Below the pieces are notes generated by a model. The model worked only from the letters and a program-made list of their open reading frames with translations. It was not told where the DNA came from and ran no database searches. A stretch of DNA of 64,000 nucleotides, taken from positions 2,575,692 through 2,639,691 of the forward strand of contig RPFO01000310.1 of the NCBI GenBank assembly GCA_009746045.1. Direction: 5' to 3'. The position numbers were made by a program, and so were the translations under genes. The stretch is from Mesostigma viride. Taxonomy: Eukaryota; Streptophyta; Mesostigmatophyceae; Mesostigmatales; Mesostigmataceae. This document shows, in pieces, positions 10,668 to 22,083 of this stretch (position 1 is the stretch's first letter; every line of letters begins with the position of its first letter).

Positions 10668-11006
10668 CTACTGCTTGCTAGGGCCAATGGTCAGCTGAGA
10701 GAAAGTCACTGTAACTGCTGTCCCCTCCCCCTGACTGCTGAGTGTGGGTGGCTTGGAGCATTCACGTGTGGTGTGCATCCCCTCAGGCAATGGCATGTGT
10801 TCCCTAACAAACCTATCTGCATCTGTAATGTTATCAAACCCTTTCCACTTAGCACTAGAGCCTTGGGACAATATCTTATCTTTAATATGCTCCTCACACG
10901 TCTTCCAGCTGTAGAATATAGCAGGCCTACCCTTATCCCCGTCGTGAGCTACTGCGTAGTAAGGAAATCCAGACTGTCCACCCTTGTTTATTTTACGTCG
11001 TGGCAT
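10668..11006 (-). CDS. Small ORF with RNase H1 N-terminal / viroplasmin-like hybrid-binding domain
   Basis: A complete 112-codon ORF from ATG (11006) to TAG sits in the leader between the 5' LTR and gag. After a basic start, the segment YYAVAHDGDKGRPAIFYSW ... CEEHI ... AKWKGFDNITDADRFVREH matches the YAV-G-GIF-SW-C-(G)AK(Y/W)KGF-AE-F pattern of the caulimovirus VI / RNase H1 hybrid-binding fold, which binds RNA/DNA hybrids and dsRNA. It is separate from the pol RNase H. A role in reverse transcription or RNA packaging is inference. I know of no standard Ty3/gypsy layout with this ORF upstream of gag. Confidence 0.75.
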   Translation of the reverse strand: MPRRKINKGGQSGFPYYAVAHDGDKGRPAIFYSWKTCEEHIKDKILSQGSSAKWKGFDNITDADRFVREHMPLPEGMHTTRECSKPPTLSSQGEGTAVTVTFSQLTIGPSKQ

Positions 11007-11439
11007 GTTACATCATAGTCTGGCAGCGGCTTGCAAGCAAGAGAGAAAGGGGAAACCCAGGCTACCTCTAATGCAGTGACCTTAAACAAACGAGGAGAGG
11101 GAGCACGGAGTATATCACAGCACACGCCCGAGCCTTCCGCAGGAACGGGCTATACGCACACACGGAGGTAAACACCGTCAACACAGTCGGCAACAGCCAG
11201 ACGGTATCCACCCCCACGACCCCTTGCAGGTCAAACAACGAATGTCCGTCTCCGCGACGTCCATGGGCACCAACAACATTTACAACCTATAGAGGCACAA
11301 CATATAACATAAACCCCCTGCGCGCGCGTTCCCGGATAGAGAGCAAGCTCGCCAGCTAGCCTTCAGCAGGCATAGCTTTGTAAAGAAAGAATTCTAACTA
11401 GGGGACGTACCATCTTCGATGACGTTAATCCCTCCTGAA

Positions 11440-11640
11440 CTGGCCGCCACCCGGTGTCGTTGAAGGCAAGCCCTGGCCGCCACTAGGTGTCGTTGAAAAC
11501 AGGAGGCTGAACGCTATAGTTGACAGCACCTCACCACAGGACTATTGCTAGCCCCGCCGAGTATCCCAGACTGGCCGCTTGCTGCTAGGTCGTCGTTGAA
11601 TCCCTTTACGGGCTGGCCGCCGGCCTGACAGCAATCGTTG
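11440..11640 (-). repeat. Four degenerate leader repeats in the chromovirus
   Basis: The untranslated leader holds four copies of CTGGCCGCC/T ... GTCGTTGA (plus-strand reading) starting at 11440, 11473, 11571 and 11613. Repeated short motifs in this position could be packaging or RNA-folding elements. The rest of the leader (11007-11430 and 11641-11730) shows no ORF I trust. Confidence 0.6.
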
Positions 11641-11732
11641 AATTCCGGAACCTCTACCTACGCCAAGCTTCGTCTTGGTATCCTAATTGGCTCACTAACC
11701 CTCTCCGCGAGAGTTAGCTAACCTTTCCAGCA

Positions 11733-11751
11733 CATTTCCTCCGATAACCAG
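11733..11751 (-). other. Primer-binding site candidate
   Basis: Directly inside the 5' LTR, the minus strand reads C then TGGTTATCGGAGGAAATG. TGG complements a tRNA CCA end, one base away from the LTR as is common. The donor tRNA is not identified; it is not the usual initiator-Met complement TGGTATCAGAGC, although the start is similar. Confidence 0.6.
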
Positions 11752-12335
11752 TGTTACGTCCCTGCCCAGACTCACCTAGCCTGAGCTACGTAGCAAAAGA
11801 CCCTTCTTGCCGGAATTAGGAATAATTCAAGATAGCCTAAAGTAGGTTGCGCTTCACGACGTGAGTCGTGAGATATCTGGCATCACGGCTTAATGCCAAG
11901 CTAATTAGTTCACACTTATAATGGCTAGCAATACCAATTACAAATGGATAATGCCCCGGGCTCAATGTGTAGGCGTATTCGCACTTATCATTCATTAAAC
12001 CAAGAGGACGAGACTCTCGTCCTTGGACCAATTTAACCTAGGTTGGTTGCGGCGCAGATACACGCCAATTTCCTTAGAACAATCCGAGTCACTCATTCCA
12101 CGTAGGATCCGGGCCGACATCGACCCTCAACTATAGGATCCACGCCTAGAACCACTGACAGACTCAGAACCGGCGCGGCGCCACAGCGCCGGCCCCTAAA
12201 AGGACAACCTAGGACCAAAATAACTAGTCCAATTCACACAATAGCCAAGGTCCGTAAAACCAAAGTTCAATAGACCAAACAGCCTTAGTAATTTATTCCA
12301 TTGTTACGTCCAGCCAAAAGGGCAGGGACGTAACA
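11752..12335 (-). repeat. 5' LTR of the chromovirus
   Basis: Same 584 bp as the other LTR, with one difference (12262 A). It is followed by the target duplication CGTGG at 12336-12340. Confidence 0.95.
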
Positions 12336-12340
12336 CGTGG

Positions 12341-12466
12341 GTCTCAGACCCACAGGAACATCACCCGACCATCCACATGTCAAAGATGCAGCAAGTTCGT
12401 GTGGACAATATGCAGCGAAAGCAGAGCATTCCATTCTTCCCCTTCTTGTCTTTTTCAAAGAAGTGA
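12341..12466 (+). pseudogene. Displaced 3' end of the EGF-like membrane protein
   Basis: Joining base 736 to 12341, as in the empty site, keeps the reading frame of the EGF-like gene for 41 further codons (starting VSDPQEHHP and ending FPFLSFSKK) to TGA at 12464-12466. The segment is now 11.6 kb from its gene. An intron in this region cannot be excluded. Confidence 0.6.
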
Positions 12467-13378
12467 ATGTGAAGCCAGGCCCCTGAATTTAGGGGCTTCT
12501 GTCGTAACAATGTATGTTCTCAGCTGTGCAATTCTTTTTGTGTGTCAGCGGACCATGACATGGAATACAGTATCCTGTGACAGCATGTCTTGGCTGCTCC
12601 CACACCCCATTCAATTCTGCGCTTCATACTTATTGTAGCACCTGATTCTTTTACTTTAGTTTTAGTACTGCCATGCACTACCAAGTAAGTAAGTATTTGC
12701 GTGTCGTTAATTAATTAATTAATAGCAAGTAATTGCGTGTCATGCGCATGGGCATGCCACGGAGTACTATGCTAATCTCATCAGAAAATAATTACACGCA
12801 AGTTACAAATATCGTCTGCATCATGCCCCAACCATACTCCTGGATCGCGTAGTATCTCCGCACATCTAAACCCTGTGATGCCAGATGTCCTTTGCGGCCG
12901 TTCCGAGCTTGGTACTGGATCCGTTGTCCACACCGTCGCGTCGCTGCAGCAACACGATGTTTTCTGGCATACGCGGTCTTTTGGTTCCCGCCGCAAATTT
13001 GAAAGTGCTGTCCTCCGGATTTTTGCCTTTGCACCGTGTGCAGTTCTTGGACGTTTGGAAACATGGCATGGCTAACGTAATAACTGACTAGCTAGACCTT
13101 TTCAGTGGTTTCCCATTTGCGGGTATTTTCTCGTAAATGGTGGGAGAGCCATTGCAGCAATGGTGCTCACCACTACTGTAGACACTCCCGGCCAGTTAGG
13201 CTCGAAACACACGCCCTGATCAAGCAAGCTGTTTCCGGCCCCACCGTCTAGGTCATCTAGCTAGTGGCTCTACATGTCAGCCAGCCATAATTTCAATGCA
13301 CAAGGCTACACATTTGCATCTCCATTCATATTCATCATGCTGAACGCCTCGAAAATGCGGACAAGATAACGGCAGGCT
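12467..13378. other. Non-coding flank with a dispersed repeat
   Basis: No convincing gene. The stretch includes a (TTAA)n tract at 12709-12723. A ~110-bp segment at 12730-12832 recurs in reverse orientation at 51,215-51,330, sharing CATGGGCATGCCACGGAGTA. Both copies border an AAGT-rich run. Open frames on the minus strand at 12,790-13,070 are short and match nothing I know. Confidence 0.5.
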
Positions 13379-13389
13379 CGAGCTACCAT

Positions 13390-15344
13390 TAATGAATGAA
13401 AGAACATAGCTCCGTATGGGGAGCATATGTAACACATAGCCCTGAGAAAGGGGCATCTATGGGTTTTTAATACAGTCTGGGCTACAACCTGCAGGTGTAG
13501 GATGTAAACTGTCACCTGCTCTGGGTGCACAGTGTGCACCTGCACCACCATGATGGATCATATGCATCCCGATCATGCTCGCACGGGGCGGCTTGGGGAG
13601 TGGCCTGGAAGGCCTGCATGACATATCGGGGGTGGAAGGTATATATGGCTAGGCTATATAGCTGGTGCATGGCATCTCAGCAGAGAGTAACTCTCTTCAT
13701 GGGCAAAGCATAACTCAAAATTGCTACAGCTATTGCAAGGGCTGGTGTGGGCCCATCCCGTAGGCATACATGGCCACGTCAGTCACTAAGCTTTTCTAGT
13801 CTACACTACTGCTGTATAATCCCCTAGGCTGGGGTGGCTGGGGTGGCTGGGGTGGCACGGGGGTCGCCTGCCAGGGCTTGTGGGCGACGTAGATGTCCGC
13901 CCCCCTCCAGTAGACCGGCTTCTGCCCTGCCGTCTGTCGGAGCTGGAGGTAGGTCGGCCATGCATAGCTCCCGTCGCCGTTGTTGCTGCGTCAATGTCAA
14001 GTCGTCGTCCAGCGTGTAGGAGGTCCCCCCAAGCCGCTTGCGACGCTTGAGGAACTCCATCTTATCCGCCATGGTGTCAAAGGTGAGGAGCAATGGGGAG
14101 GGGCCAGCCTTACCCCGCGAGCGAGGAAGGCGGGTCACCCCCCGCGGCTTGCCCTTACCAGACTGTGCATGAGAGCCATGGCCGGGGACAAAGGATTTTG
14201 TTCTCAAACACCGTAGCAAGGGTCTCGGAGGTCTCCTCCTGCAGCTGGTCGAAGTGCTTGTTGATGATGACGTTAATTAAGGCTGCGCTTGTCGAGCTCG
14301 GCCTCCTCACGGAGGTCGAGCGTCTGCTGCTTGAGCTGGGCGGCGATGGCGGAGGTGGTGGATGCAGTGATGCCTGCGGTGTTTTGCAGGCATTCGATGG
14401 CGATCGGCATCGTCCTGGAGGCGCTTGTCGATCAATGGCGAGGAGCTGGGCAGTGAGGGCGTCGGTGGTGGTGGCGGTGGAGGAGAGGGCCTTGGAGGTG
14501 GCGGTGGTGGAGGAGGCGAGGAGGGGAAGCTCGGCAGCCAGCGTGCCGCCCATGGCCGCCACATCTGCGGCGAGGGGTGTCACGTGCTGCTCGAGGGCCT
14601 CCTTGAAGATGGAGCGGATTTCGGAGATGGGAGAGGAGGTGGGGGCCCAGATCTCGGCGGCCGAGCGCCCGAGGAGGGAGCAGAGGGTGATGAGCTGAAC
14701 GTGGGGGCGAGGGAGGCTGCGCAGATCCGGCGTGTAAGCACCGACCACGCGCGGCGAGGCGGCCGGAATGAGGCGACCGAGGACGTAAATGTGCTGGCAC
14801 AGGGCAAGAAGCGAGGTGCACGACCCGTAGAACAGGGCGTGCATGAAGTGCATGGCGGCTGGGGTCGGCTTGACAGAGTGTCCACCATGTGGCTTATAGG
14901 TCGCGTCAAAGACGGATTCTTTCCAGCTCGGCTCGGCAGGGGCCGATCCCTCAGGGCGGCTGCGTTTAGGCTCGGGCGATGCAGATGGCGAGGCAAGCTC
15001 CGACGGTAAGGGGCTGGGCGACCACCAGTGCGCCAGTAGTGTCACCGCTGCATTTCGGGCCTGAGGGCGAACTAGCTGCAGCCGGAGCTGCAGACGTATT
15101 TTCAGGGTTTAGCGCAGCCACCAGGCTGCGTTGCGTAGAGGAGCGTTTGCTCGTCATATATTGCGTAATAGCTTCGGAAAATTATATCAGTGTGTGCGTC
15201 TTAGAAAGACGAAGCGATTGTGATATTCACGGCCGAATTCGGTGCCCAAGCGTGAAACTTATGAGCAGCCTCCATCCGTCAGTCATGGCTATCTCGTGGC
15301 TCGAACATGGCATAGTGTCAAGAATGGATCTGGCCTTGCATGCA
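13390..15344 (-). mobile_element. LINE-like ORF1-only retroelement, copy A1
   Basis: An 11-bp target duplication CGAGCTACCAT flanks the copy (13379-13389 and 15345-15355). The 3' end (low coordinates) has a degenerate TTAA-type tail and an AT-rich 3' region beginning near AACATAGCTCCG. The 5' end holds an ATG at 15157. The body encodes an L1 ORF1p-like protein but no reverse transcriptase, so it would need enzymes supplied in trans. Three related long copies and several truncated ones are in this window. Confidence 0.8.
13824..15157 (-). pseudogene. L1-type ORF1 protein in copy A1, frame-shifted
   Basis: Starts MTSKRSSTQRSLVAALNPEN, shifts frame near 15000, and continues with a helical, Ala/Ser-rich middle likely to form a coiled coil. 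The C-terminal domain resembles the L1 ORF1p RNA-binding region: GKAGPSPLLLTFDTMADK, LKRRKRLGGTSYTLDDDLT, LTQQQRRREL. ORF1p of this type coats LINE RNA and acts as a nucleic acid chaperone. Several frame breaks make this copy non-functional as sequenced. Confidence 0.7.
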
Positions 15345-15510
15345 CGAGCTACCATGGTCGACCGGATTCTCCCGATTTCTGGCCTGCGCTGGTTGTCTCC
15401 TTGATATAGTTCTACAGATACTGTAGCCACGCGGCTCCCGCGGCCTTCGCGTCTTTCCTCTCAGACAACTACCCTTCCACGCGGCGTTGGATAGCCATGC
15501 GTCCAGGCAT

Positions 15511-15657
15511 AGTTAATTAATTAACACGTAACAGCGTTACGTGAGCATAAGTCCTCAGTACAGTCGAGTGGGATGGGATGGGATGGGATGGGATGGGATG
15601 GAGCTAGCTATATAAGATCTAGTTACGGGTTTGTGGGCACCATGCACGGCCCGAATC
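15511..15657 (-). mobile_element. SINE B, truncated copy B1
   Basis: The TTAA-type tail at 15512-15524 is followed by the hairpin CACGTAACAGCGTTACGTG (15525-15543), then GAGCATAAGTCCTCAG and a (GGATG)n run. It stops after GCACGGCCCGAATCAC. It matches the minus strand of copies B2-B4. The rest of 15,356-16,100 contains no gene that I can see. Confidence 0.7.
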
Positions 15658-16101
15658 ACTGTGAATTGGCGTTGACGTTATTACATTTGTTATATATCAT
15701 ATGTACGTTATGCTTTACGCGGCAAAAATGAGCTCACAATGCCTTTACGTACGTCGTCCTTTACATGACCCTAAAGAGTGCAGTTTTGAACATGGAAATG
15801 ATAGGTAAGCATGAAACATGCATGATTATGTTTATTCCAGCCTATGTGGCACAAATATATGCCACAATAAGTGTAAATGCTTGCAGACCCGCTGACACTG
15901 TGGCACTTACTTTTACATGCATGATGGACCTTGCACACAAAGTCATAACATCCCAGCACTCCTAGATGAATTAGTGACCAAGGGACCATGCAGTAACACT
16001 GAAAATTGCCAACTAGAAAAAGGTTGCACTGTGACCATCACGGAGCAGATTTTCAAACTGCACAAGTTATGTATAAACATGAAAGCTAATACATAAGACA
16101 T

Positions 16102-16240
16102 GACCATGAAACAATAACCCAGGCGAACAACATGAAACCAAATAACACATGCACAGGTGGGACCATGAAACAATAACCCAGGCTAACAACAAGAAACCAA
16201 ATAACACATGCACAGGTGGGTCCATGAAACAATAACACAC
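16102..16240. repeat. 59-bp tandem repeat, 2.3 copies
   Basis: Units beginning GACCATGAAACAATAACCC at 16102, 16161 and 16220 are nearly identical. They lie just downstream of the piggyBac-like coding region and may belong to that element's end. Confidence 0.85.
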
Positions 16241-16505
16241 ACGTGTGTTAACCATGCCGACCCATGGTGATACACGGCGCGCATGAGTACGTGCGGGCAG
16301 GAAAGGCCAAATGCCATGCCACGTAGGCAACAAATGCTAGCATTCTTGGTCAGCCTCCCGGTAGGACTATATCCCAGGCGGACATGCTCCGCCCTGAGAT
16401 GGCGGCGCCGCGCCACCCCCTTGAGCTTCCGGGTACGTGGTGGCTGCTGCCCCCCTCGTGGTAGTGGCGCCCTTGAACTTCTTGGCGCATTCGCCACGCT
16501 GGGAG

Positions 16506-18864
16506 CTAGAGGCGCTGCCATACCCGCTGCCTCGTCACGTTGAAGTCCAGCCCCTCCACCTGCCCGGAGTGGAAGAGGCCGAAGCAGTTCCGCTCGCTGT
16601 TGCTGCAGAACGCCATGTCACAGTGCTCGCACATGACCGAGGTCTTGTGGTTCCTACCTTGCGCGCAGCACAGTTGGCACAGCACCTGCTCCACCCACGG
16701 GATCTTCTTGGCGGGGTAGTGCAGGGGGCCAAATCGGCCCACCGTGCGGCTGAGGGGGATGTCCGCGGCCTGCAGCACCCTCACGGATGGGCACGGTTGC
16801 GCCCAGCCACGCGTTCGCCTCGAGCTCCTTGGCCAGCACGCTCAGGAACCTCGAGTGGGTCATGGCGGTCTTGGACTCCGTGTGGATCATCACGTGCAGC
16901 AGGTAGCTGTTGGTGAGCACGTCGGTTGGCGAAGTGCCCCATCAGCAGGCGCACCTGGCACCACACCCTCGTCACAGGGACCTTGCACACGTCGTACTCG
17001 GCGCAGCTAGTATTGGTCGCACAGCTAGGTCTGTGGCCTTGTAGGTGAGCCAATACTCCACGATGTTGTGGGGTGCGGTCACCGTCTTCCGCACCCCGAT
17101 GTAGCCGCCGTGCCGGGTGACCGCCACCTCCGCAAGGGCGCCCAGCCCCTTGGAGAGGGTCCACACCGGCTTCTTGTCCTGCCAGCTAGGCACAGCAGGT
17201 GCCCCTCGTTGCTTGCCGCCCACGCGTAGTCACCCTGCTCCACCTCCTTCTTCTTGGGCATGAGCTTCGCCACCTCATCGAAGGGCAGCCCCTTGCGGTT
17301 CGCGCAGATGGTGCCGACCACGCGGTGGCCCATCTCAGCGACTGAGTCGATGGCGCGCTTGCTCGTGTAGAACCGGTCCATCGCGACGATGGCGGGGGGC
17401 TCGAGCACGGACACCATGCGCACCACCACCTTGAACGCGTGGTCCTCCTCCTTGACCTTGTCGTAGGTCTCCACCTTGATGATGTAGCCTGTCTTGTCGT
17501 TCAGAGAGAACAGCTTGACGTGGAAGGGCTCGGGCTTCGAGGGGTTGAAGCACTTCACGGGGGACATCTTGTGTCGCGTGGGGATGGAGCGCTCGTTCAG
17601 CGCTTCACGTACTTGATATACGCGGCGTTGAGGAGATCCTCGAGCCACAGCGTCTGCCAGAGGATGTGCGCCCTCGATCGGGTCAGTGTCGCGGGCAGGG
17701 CGCTGAGCAGTCGGCTGGCAGTGGAGGAAGCGTGCAATTTGCTCGAACCGCTTCTGCGGCATCGCGTCTCGGATTCAAGCAGACGGGCTTTCCCACACCC
17801 ATCCCCTCACTGGAAAAGTAGTCATCCCTCGAAGGGAACCTGCCCATGCAGGGCCATGCTGATGACGATGCCCAGAAATTTGCCCATCTCATGCATTGTC
17901 ACCGGGTGCCACTCACGCCCGCCTGGCTTGCCCGCCCCCTTGAGCTCAGCATAGTCGTTGGTCTCCTTGACAATCTTGGCGAGGACATCACGTTGGGACC
18001 AGAAAAGGGAGAACAGCCCCAGTGGCGAGAACTTGAGCTGGGCAGGGGAAAGGTTTTGATAGCAAGCGTTACCCGTCATCGGCGACAGCACTGGAGTCTC
18101 GGGAAAAGGAAACACATCTGGCTTGCCGAAACCAAATTTTCAGACAGTCTCGGCTGGCTCCTCAGTGGCAGGCGTGTCGTCAGGAAAAAACGAATCATCG
18201 ACCTAAGCCTCACCGCTCGGCACCGGACCCTCCGCACCCTTCTGGGAAACAAAGTCGTCATCGGAAGCGTCCGAGACAACGCTCTCGCTGGCCGCCACCT
18301 TGGTCTGACGGCGCCTTTTCGGGGCGTGGCTGATGGCTGGGTTCTTCTTCGGCTGGCCGACAGCGCGCTTCCCCGGCTCGCGTCGCTTGACCGGTGTGGG
18401 CAGCTCGATATCCTCGGATTTGTCGTCGTCGTCATCGCCGGTGTCAGAATCGCTATCCTGGCCCTGCTTGCTATCATCGTCACTGCTACCTGCCGTTGAG
18501 ACCTTCCTTGCTGCGCATTCTTTTACTAGAGCTTCGTACTCATCTGAGCTGCACGAATATATGAACACCTGCTCACGGGTGAATGGGTACGTGAGTTTGT
18601 CGTCCGGGAAATAGCACCGTGCACCATCTCCCGATCTGTTCACTGTCACTACCTTGCCTGGCAAACGTACCTCGCTCTGTTTTTCCCCATCCAGTCTGCT
18701 CTATCGCCCGGTCTAGTCCGAACTTTTCCACAGGCACTGCAATGAAAATGCTCTTCTTTAGCTTGAAAGTCCGTATAATAATATCTGCCTGCATTTTGTC
18801 CGCTATGTCTACGTCCGCGCTCCCCCCTTTTTTCGCATCCTTTGTTTTCGTACGTTTTTGTCAA
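16506..18864 (-). pseudogene. piggyBac-like transposase, full-length but disrupted
   Basis: In order on the minus strand: a Cys-pair and acidic/basic N-terminal region (18,200-18,860); the DDE_Tnp_1_7 start (SPLGLFSLFWSQRDVLAKIV, ETNDYAELKG, then GKFLGIVISMALHG); MPQKRFEQIARFLHCQ; the catalytic region with GYIIKVETYDK; IVAMDRFYTSKRA holding an Asp; GTICANRKGLP; and a C-terminal Cys-rich zinc domain (CQLCCAQGRNHKT, CEHCDMAFC). Where family members have the first catalytic Asp, this copy reads LNERSIPTRHK, so that Asp is apparently Asn. Frame changes near 16,780, 17,220 and 17,800 break it. Cut-and-paste transposases of this family target TTAA. No matching inverted repeats were found at its edges. 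Confidence 0.85.
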
Positions 18865-21560
18865 TTTTTTTTACCGCCAAAACCTGCATGCACCAGGGTA
18901 CCCTGTTGCATGACTTTGACCAGGACGTTTCCACCCTGATACGGTGGTCAAATACGGTCAGACAAGTGTCCTACGGATAAAGTGAATCTAGATCTTTTCG
19001 GTGGTCTAGTTGGTTCCCGCCAAAACCTTCCCACCAAATCCCTACGCACAAACTCATGCCGAATGTGAGGCATGAGAAAAACTCGCAGTCGAAAATCGGC
19101 ACGAGGACGGTTTCGGGGTTTGAATGTCAAAAACTTGCCGGTGGCGGTTCGTGGGCCCTGGGTGATCAGAACCGCGGTTTACTACAGCCCAGTATAAAGC
19201 TGCCACGTGGATTTTGTTTTACGAGCGCTGTCGGTCACGCCCCGCCGGGTTGGCTGCCTGGTGAGTGGTGTGCTGTCGGCGTCTCCTTACGGCCGGGCTC
19301 AGACAATTAATAGTACATAGTGCGGTCAGGGTGCGGTATAGCTACCTAGAAGGTGTCGATTCGTCGAAAGAACTTAAACTGGCTTAAGGAACATCCCGGC
19401 CATACGAGCAGTTTTGGCAGGCAAATGCGGTTCAACGAGCTGTTTGTCGTTGTTGCCTTCAATGTCGCGAAGAAGATAAATTGTGTTGATCAGCAACACT
19501 CGTTGTAAATCTTCAGCAATTACATGTGATGCTTACTTCGATTGAACTCGACACTAAGCAGCTTACTCGCTGTTTCCATATGTAATGAAAGCGTTCATGA
19601 CGACCATGAGCCCTCGAGTCGTGATCGACAGCGGACATCACTCTGAAGGGGTTGGCTTTTTACTACGATAACCACGGCGTGCCAATAGACATCAATGATG
19701 CTGGCTGGTCTTTGGAGCCAGTAAACTGACCCTCGCGACAAAAATGCTATCGCTGTTTCGGTAGACGGCTGTCGCGTTTGCGTGCCATTATGTCCTAGAC
19801 TATCACTTGGAAGACATATCCCGTACAGCAATAGTAGAGCACTTATGTGTGTGATCCACTCTAATAAATAGGGTACCCACAGGTCTATCCCTCCTGATTG
19901 TGCACTCAGACTAGCCACATTGGTTTACTTGCCTGAGTTTCACACGTGGCTTGGAAACAGTCGTGTGCTCAGGTCAATTAGTGTTGCTAGAGATAGTTGC
20001 GCGCAAACGCGACAGCTGTCACGGATATCCATACATATGTCAGCTATGTCGTCCGCACACTAGAGTTGGGTACTGGCAGTCGGAAACTGTCAGTAGGTTA
20101 GTCAGCAAGCTCCATGGGGAGTTGCATGCGACCGGGGCCGGGTTTCGACAATATCTGCGTGAGGTACGCCGGCGGATGTCAGAATTGCTTCGGTAGTTCA
20201 CTTGCGCCCGGCGGCGTGATCGAGCTACACCAGCAAGGTCAGTATTGCTACGGCGGTACACTTGGTGACGGATGTCGGCATGCTGAATTGCTGCGGCTGT
20301 TCACTTGCGTCTGCGTGTCAGAGTTACGCCGGCGAATGTCAGCATTGCTACTAGCTACGGCAGTACACCAGGTTACGTTGTCAAGTTCAGATCCATAAGT
20401 GACACAGTCATTCGGTGACCGACCGTGAACTTGAACCTCGGAGGCTGGTACGCTGCGTACCTGCCCTCTGGAGCTGGAGCTGGAGCTGGAGCTGGAGCTG
20501 GAGCTGCATGGAAAACAGGATTTGCAGGACTTGAATGCGACGCTGGTTATGCCAGACCAGGTGTCACACCCTGCCGTGCAGGCTTATTACACGTGCCTTT
20601 AGTGTGTTGACTGTTTTATGCCACACGTCGCAGTTGATGCTAGCAGTCCTGCCTGTGTGTTGATGTTAGCAATCGGGAAAAGCGATGCCTTGCAATGGGT
20701 GCGTGCCAGGCATGATTAGCAGTTGGCCGCCAAATCTAGCCACCGCATTACAACCAGCAGTGGCGCGGGCATGGCCTGGAGGACGACGGTTGGTTGATCG
20801 AAATGTTGTGGCTGCGGATGTTCCGCAGGTTAGAGCATGCAGTTATATGGCGCACAAGCGTGTTGCGCAGGCCAGGTTAGCAGATGTCGAACAGTCAGAC
20901 AACACATGCATGGATTGTGAAAATGTCGACCTACGATATATGCGAGAGAGACACGGATAGCGTGTATATCTCTCTCTGAGTTCCCTTCAAGTTATGCCTT
21001 CGTATTTCCTCTATCGAGGCTTGAAGGCTAACAACGTCCATTGATAGGTATATCAAGAAAACGTGATCGCACTAGTTGGGGACTATCACCCAAGGAAGGT
21101 TTTATTATTCTGTTAATCTTGATCAGCTGCTGAAAGAAAAGCATGCGTAGTCTTAGTAGGTACTGTCGCCATTTGTCAGTGTTCGTGGCAGGGTTTCTTG
21201 GGCTCGGGCGAGGCGCTTGGCGATGGGTTTGCGGGTAATTAATCCAGGCGGCTGCATGAGCGAGAACAATGGCGAGTGGGTTGGGCTGGGAGCCGGAAAG
21301 CTCCTTTTCCAGACCGCGTTTAGCTTTCGGAGTCGAGTCATAGCCTGAATCTTGTCACGTGCGTAACTTTTTCGATACTGCGTTTCAGCCGTAACCGATT
21401 ATACTGCATGGCGGGTGCGTGTTAAGAAGACGCATCGAAAGCAAGTGATCTAACTGAATTTGGGGCTCAGACGCAAAAGTTCTGAGCGCCGCTGTCAGCC
21501 ATACCGCTGTCAGCCATTGCCCCTAGCTCATATGACCACGTACCTTTGATTCCTTCCACC
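18865..21560. other. Gene-poor stretch with degenerate repeats
   Basis: No gene I can support. At about 20,160-20,390 a segment reading TACGCCGGCGRATGTCAGMATTGCT, followed by a TTCACTTGCG-type stretch, recurs about four times in degenerate form. A GGAGCT hexamer is repeated six times at 20,470-20,505. Short open frames here have no recognisable domains. Confidence 0.5.
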
Positions 21561-21562
21561 TT

Positions 21563-21650
21563 GGATGGATGGATGGATGGATTAATTAATTAATTAATTA
21601 ATTAATTAATTAATTAATTAAACTCGTGCTCCCGTTGGGGAGTCACCGTC
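21563..21650 (-). repeat. GGAT/TTAA microsatellite joined to a LINE 3' tail
   Basis: Four GGAT units pass into about ten TTAA units (to 21620), followed by ACTCGTGCTCCCGTTGGGGAG. The last part is the 3' stem-loop of the D-type tails at 30,961 and 31,233 (CTCCC-GTTG-GGGAG), so this is probably a severely 5'-truncated retroelement copy in minus orientation. Confidence 0.65.
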
Positions 21651-21896
21651 CGAGCATTAACCCCGATGGATGAGTGGATGGGTACTGTCACGCAATCCTA
21701 CTACCTATCTAAGCGATTTACTACTCTACATCTATGCAAAAACAGTCCTACTCTACATCTATGGTGCCCACGACCCCGTAGAGGTCTTGTCTAGCATGCT
21801 TCCCACGTGTGCAAACGCATGGCTTCCCCACTGCAGGGGGGGTGTTGTCCTCTATTATGACCTGAGCCCACTTGGCCTTGTCCATCATCTGGTGAT

Positions 21897-22083
21897 GGTG
21901 GATGGATGGATGGATGGATGGATGGATGGATGGATGGATGGATGGATGGATGGATGGATGGATGGATGGATGGATGGATGGATGGATGGATGGATGGATG
22001 GATGGATGGATGGATGGATGGATGGATGGATGGATGGATGGATGGATGGATGGATGGATGGATGAATGGATGGATGGATGGAT
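21897..22083. repeat. (GGAT)n microsatellite, about 46 units
   Basis: A nearly perfect tetranucleotide run, with one GAATG interruption near 22065. All open frames over it (Met-Asp-Gly-Trp repeats) are artefacts. Confidence 0.97.

Larger units (their letters stand above)
737..12335 (-). mobile_element. Ty3/gypsy chromovirus LTR retrotransposon, complete, 11.6 kb
   Basis: Two 584-bp direct repeats (737-1320 and 11752-12335) begin TG and end CA, and the element is flanked by a 5-bp target duplication CGTGG (732-736 and 12336-12340). Coding order on the minus strand is leader ORF, gag with a zinc knuckle, protease, reverse transcriptase, RNase H, integrase and chromodomain, which defines a Ty3/gypsy chromovirus. 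A primer-binding site and a polypurine tract sit at the expected inner LTR edges. The LTRs differ at one base I could find (1247 C versus 12262 A), so insertion was recent, yet pol needs several frame changes to be read. About 2.4 kb of extra coding-like sequence follows the chromodomain. At 11.6 kb it is long for the group. Confidence 0.95.

Noticed and set aside
13390-15344. First idea that A-family elements are piggyBac insertions because of TTAA tracts
   Set aside because: Target duplications are 11-13 bp and differ per copy, copies are 5'-truncated and TTAA tracts occur at one end only, as expected for target-primed reverse transcription.
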